This document shows positions 63,301 through 64,000 of a stretch of DNA of 64,000 nucleotides, one piece after another. Position 1 is the first letter of the stretch. Each line of letters opens with the position of its first letter. The notes below the pieces were generated by a model. It was not told the DNA's origin, did not search any database, and saw only the letters and a program-made list of their open reading frames with translations. The position numbers were made by a program, and so were the translations under genes. Origin of the DNA: Paramecium sonneborni (lineage: Eukaryota; Ciliophora; Oligohymenophorea; Peniculida; Parameciidae); NCBI GenBank assembly GCA_905182985.1, contig CAJJDN010000160.1, positions 3,573 to 67,572 of the forward strand. Reading direction: 5' to 3'.

Positions 63301-64000
63301 GTAAATTTTAATAACCCATTTTAACAATTAGAACAATTTATCTTTTAAATGTTCAAACTTTCTATCAAAATATAATGATTTTCAGAAACATAATCAATTT
63401 CAAAAATAAAACTAGGATTTGTCCTATTCTTAATTATTGAATAAAAATTGTGTAAACTTACAATATTTTACTATTCTTCATTATATAATTTTTATAATGT
63501 TTTTGGATGCTCATAAGATTACTCACATTTATAGAATAGTTCTGGAAGTCGAAGAATTAGATTATCTGGTAATGATACATCTCCTATCACTTCAAACATA
63601 TATTTTAATTATACATTGATAAGTTAAATAGATGTCAGATATTCTATTAATAATTATTATTTATGTACTTTTATTCAAATTCAATTTTAGGATACTTCCA
63701 CTTACAATTGTAAAGTTTTCTGTCACTAAATTATCTAATTTTATATAATTAGAATCTAATATCTCTAATGCTCCATATTCAAATATATTTATGATATTAC
63801 AATCTTTAATAGTAAGATTACTTCGATCTATTGAAATTAAAAAATTATTAGATTAAAACTATATTTCTTAATCATTTAAATTTTATATTCTCCCTAAATA
63901 ATTGAGATACCCATTGTATGTATTTTTAATTGATAAATCAGATATTTATGTCTATAAAATCAATTATTTACTACTGAATGTAACAAGAATCTTGAGGAAT
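60384..64000 (-). CDS. Large beta-helix, Cys-rich, multi-TM protein (5' end outside window)
   Basis: 1,196 residues in the window, N-terminus missing beyond 64000. One intron at 63644-63668 (25 nt). The visible N-terminal half has the short Asn/Ile/Gly-rich steps of a parallel beta-helix (repeated 'NN.A..GG.I......L.V..S.F.NN' over roughly residues 280-370). A Cys-rich segment follows (CQRGEYKTKQGTCKLCDAN; later ENCIGGWN, ALCEQCDMY, CGSCND), similar to growth-factor-receptor-type modules. Then seven or eight TM helices fill about 650-1060, and the tail is Lys/Gln-rich. Such large surface proteins are common in ciliates; their role is not established. I infer a plasma-membrane protein with a big extracellular domain. 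Confidence 0.85.

Overview
The window looks like macronuclear DNA of a ciliate of the Paramecium type. It is very AT-rich. TAA and TAG are read as glutamine and TGA is the only stop, shown by conserved families (VPS25, cyclophilin, UMP-CMP kinase, dynein heavy chain) that read through dozens of TAA/TAG codons. Genes are split by tiny GT...AG introns of 20-32 nt, mostly GTA...TAG and most often 25-26 nt, a Paramecium hallmark. Standard-code ORF calling therefore fails across the window. All CDS spans below were read by eye with code 6 and include introns; for nearly all of them the spliced length was checked to be a multiple of three.

Layout. 1-3019: degraded, no clear gene. 3020-5212: VPS25 and a membrane RING-H2 protein (minus). 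6660-9959: two cysteine-rich, GPI-type surface protein genes; one is duplicated around a single N, probably an unmerged contig overlap. 11127-23061: a small membrane protein, then a 3,494-residue, very divergent dynein heavy chain. 23911-30896: an acidic coiled-coil protein with a TAA-encoded polyQ tract, a pseudokinase and a two-TM protein. 31988-33337: a secreted protein made almost wholly of 15-residue charged repeats. 33338-35895: gene debris. 35896-44186 (minus): coiled-coil protein, UMP-CMP kinase, a pair of Cys-rich two-TM paralogs flanking a cyclophilin, and a second member of the two-TM family; an H/ACA-like RNA candidate lies at about 38375. 44385-50688: an AGC-like kinase, a second N-joined duplication, two charged coiled-coil genes and a CXC (tesmin/TSO1-like) protein. 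50760-59393: multipass membrane protein, B-box protein, TAN1-like THUMP protein, Ras-like GTPase, DHHC palmitoyltransferase, coiled-coil protein and truncated haemoglobin. 60384-64000: C-terminal part of a large beta-helix/Cys-rich/multi-TM protein that runs off the end.

Genes are independent eukaryotic units, not operons; adjacent genes on the same strand are often only 35-200 bp apart. The most notable item is the dynein heavy chain: its linker, AAA ring and stalk are recognisable, but AAA1 has lost the Walker A glycines and the Walker B acidic residues, AAA3 is degenerate, and the microtubule-binding domain is about half the usual size. That suggests a non-motor dynein. Two stretches, each next to an N, look like assembly errors and should be corrected before gene counting.
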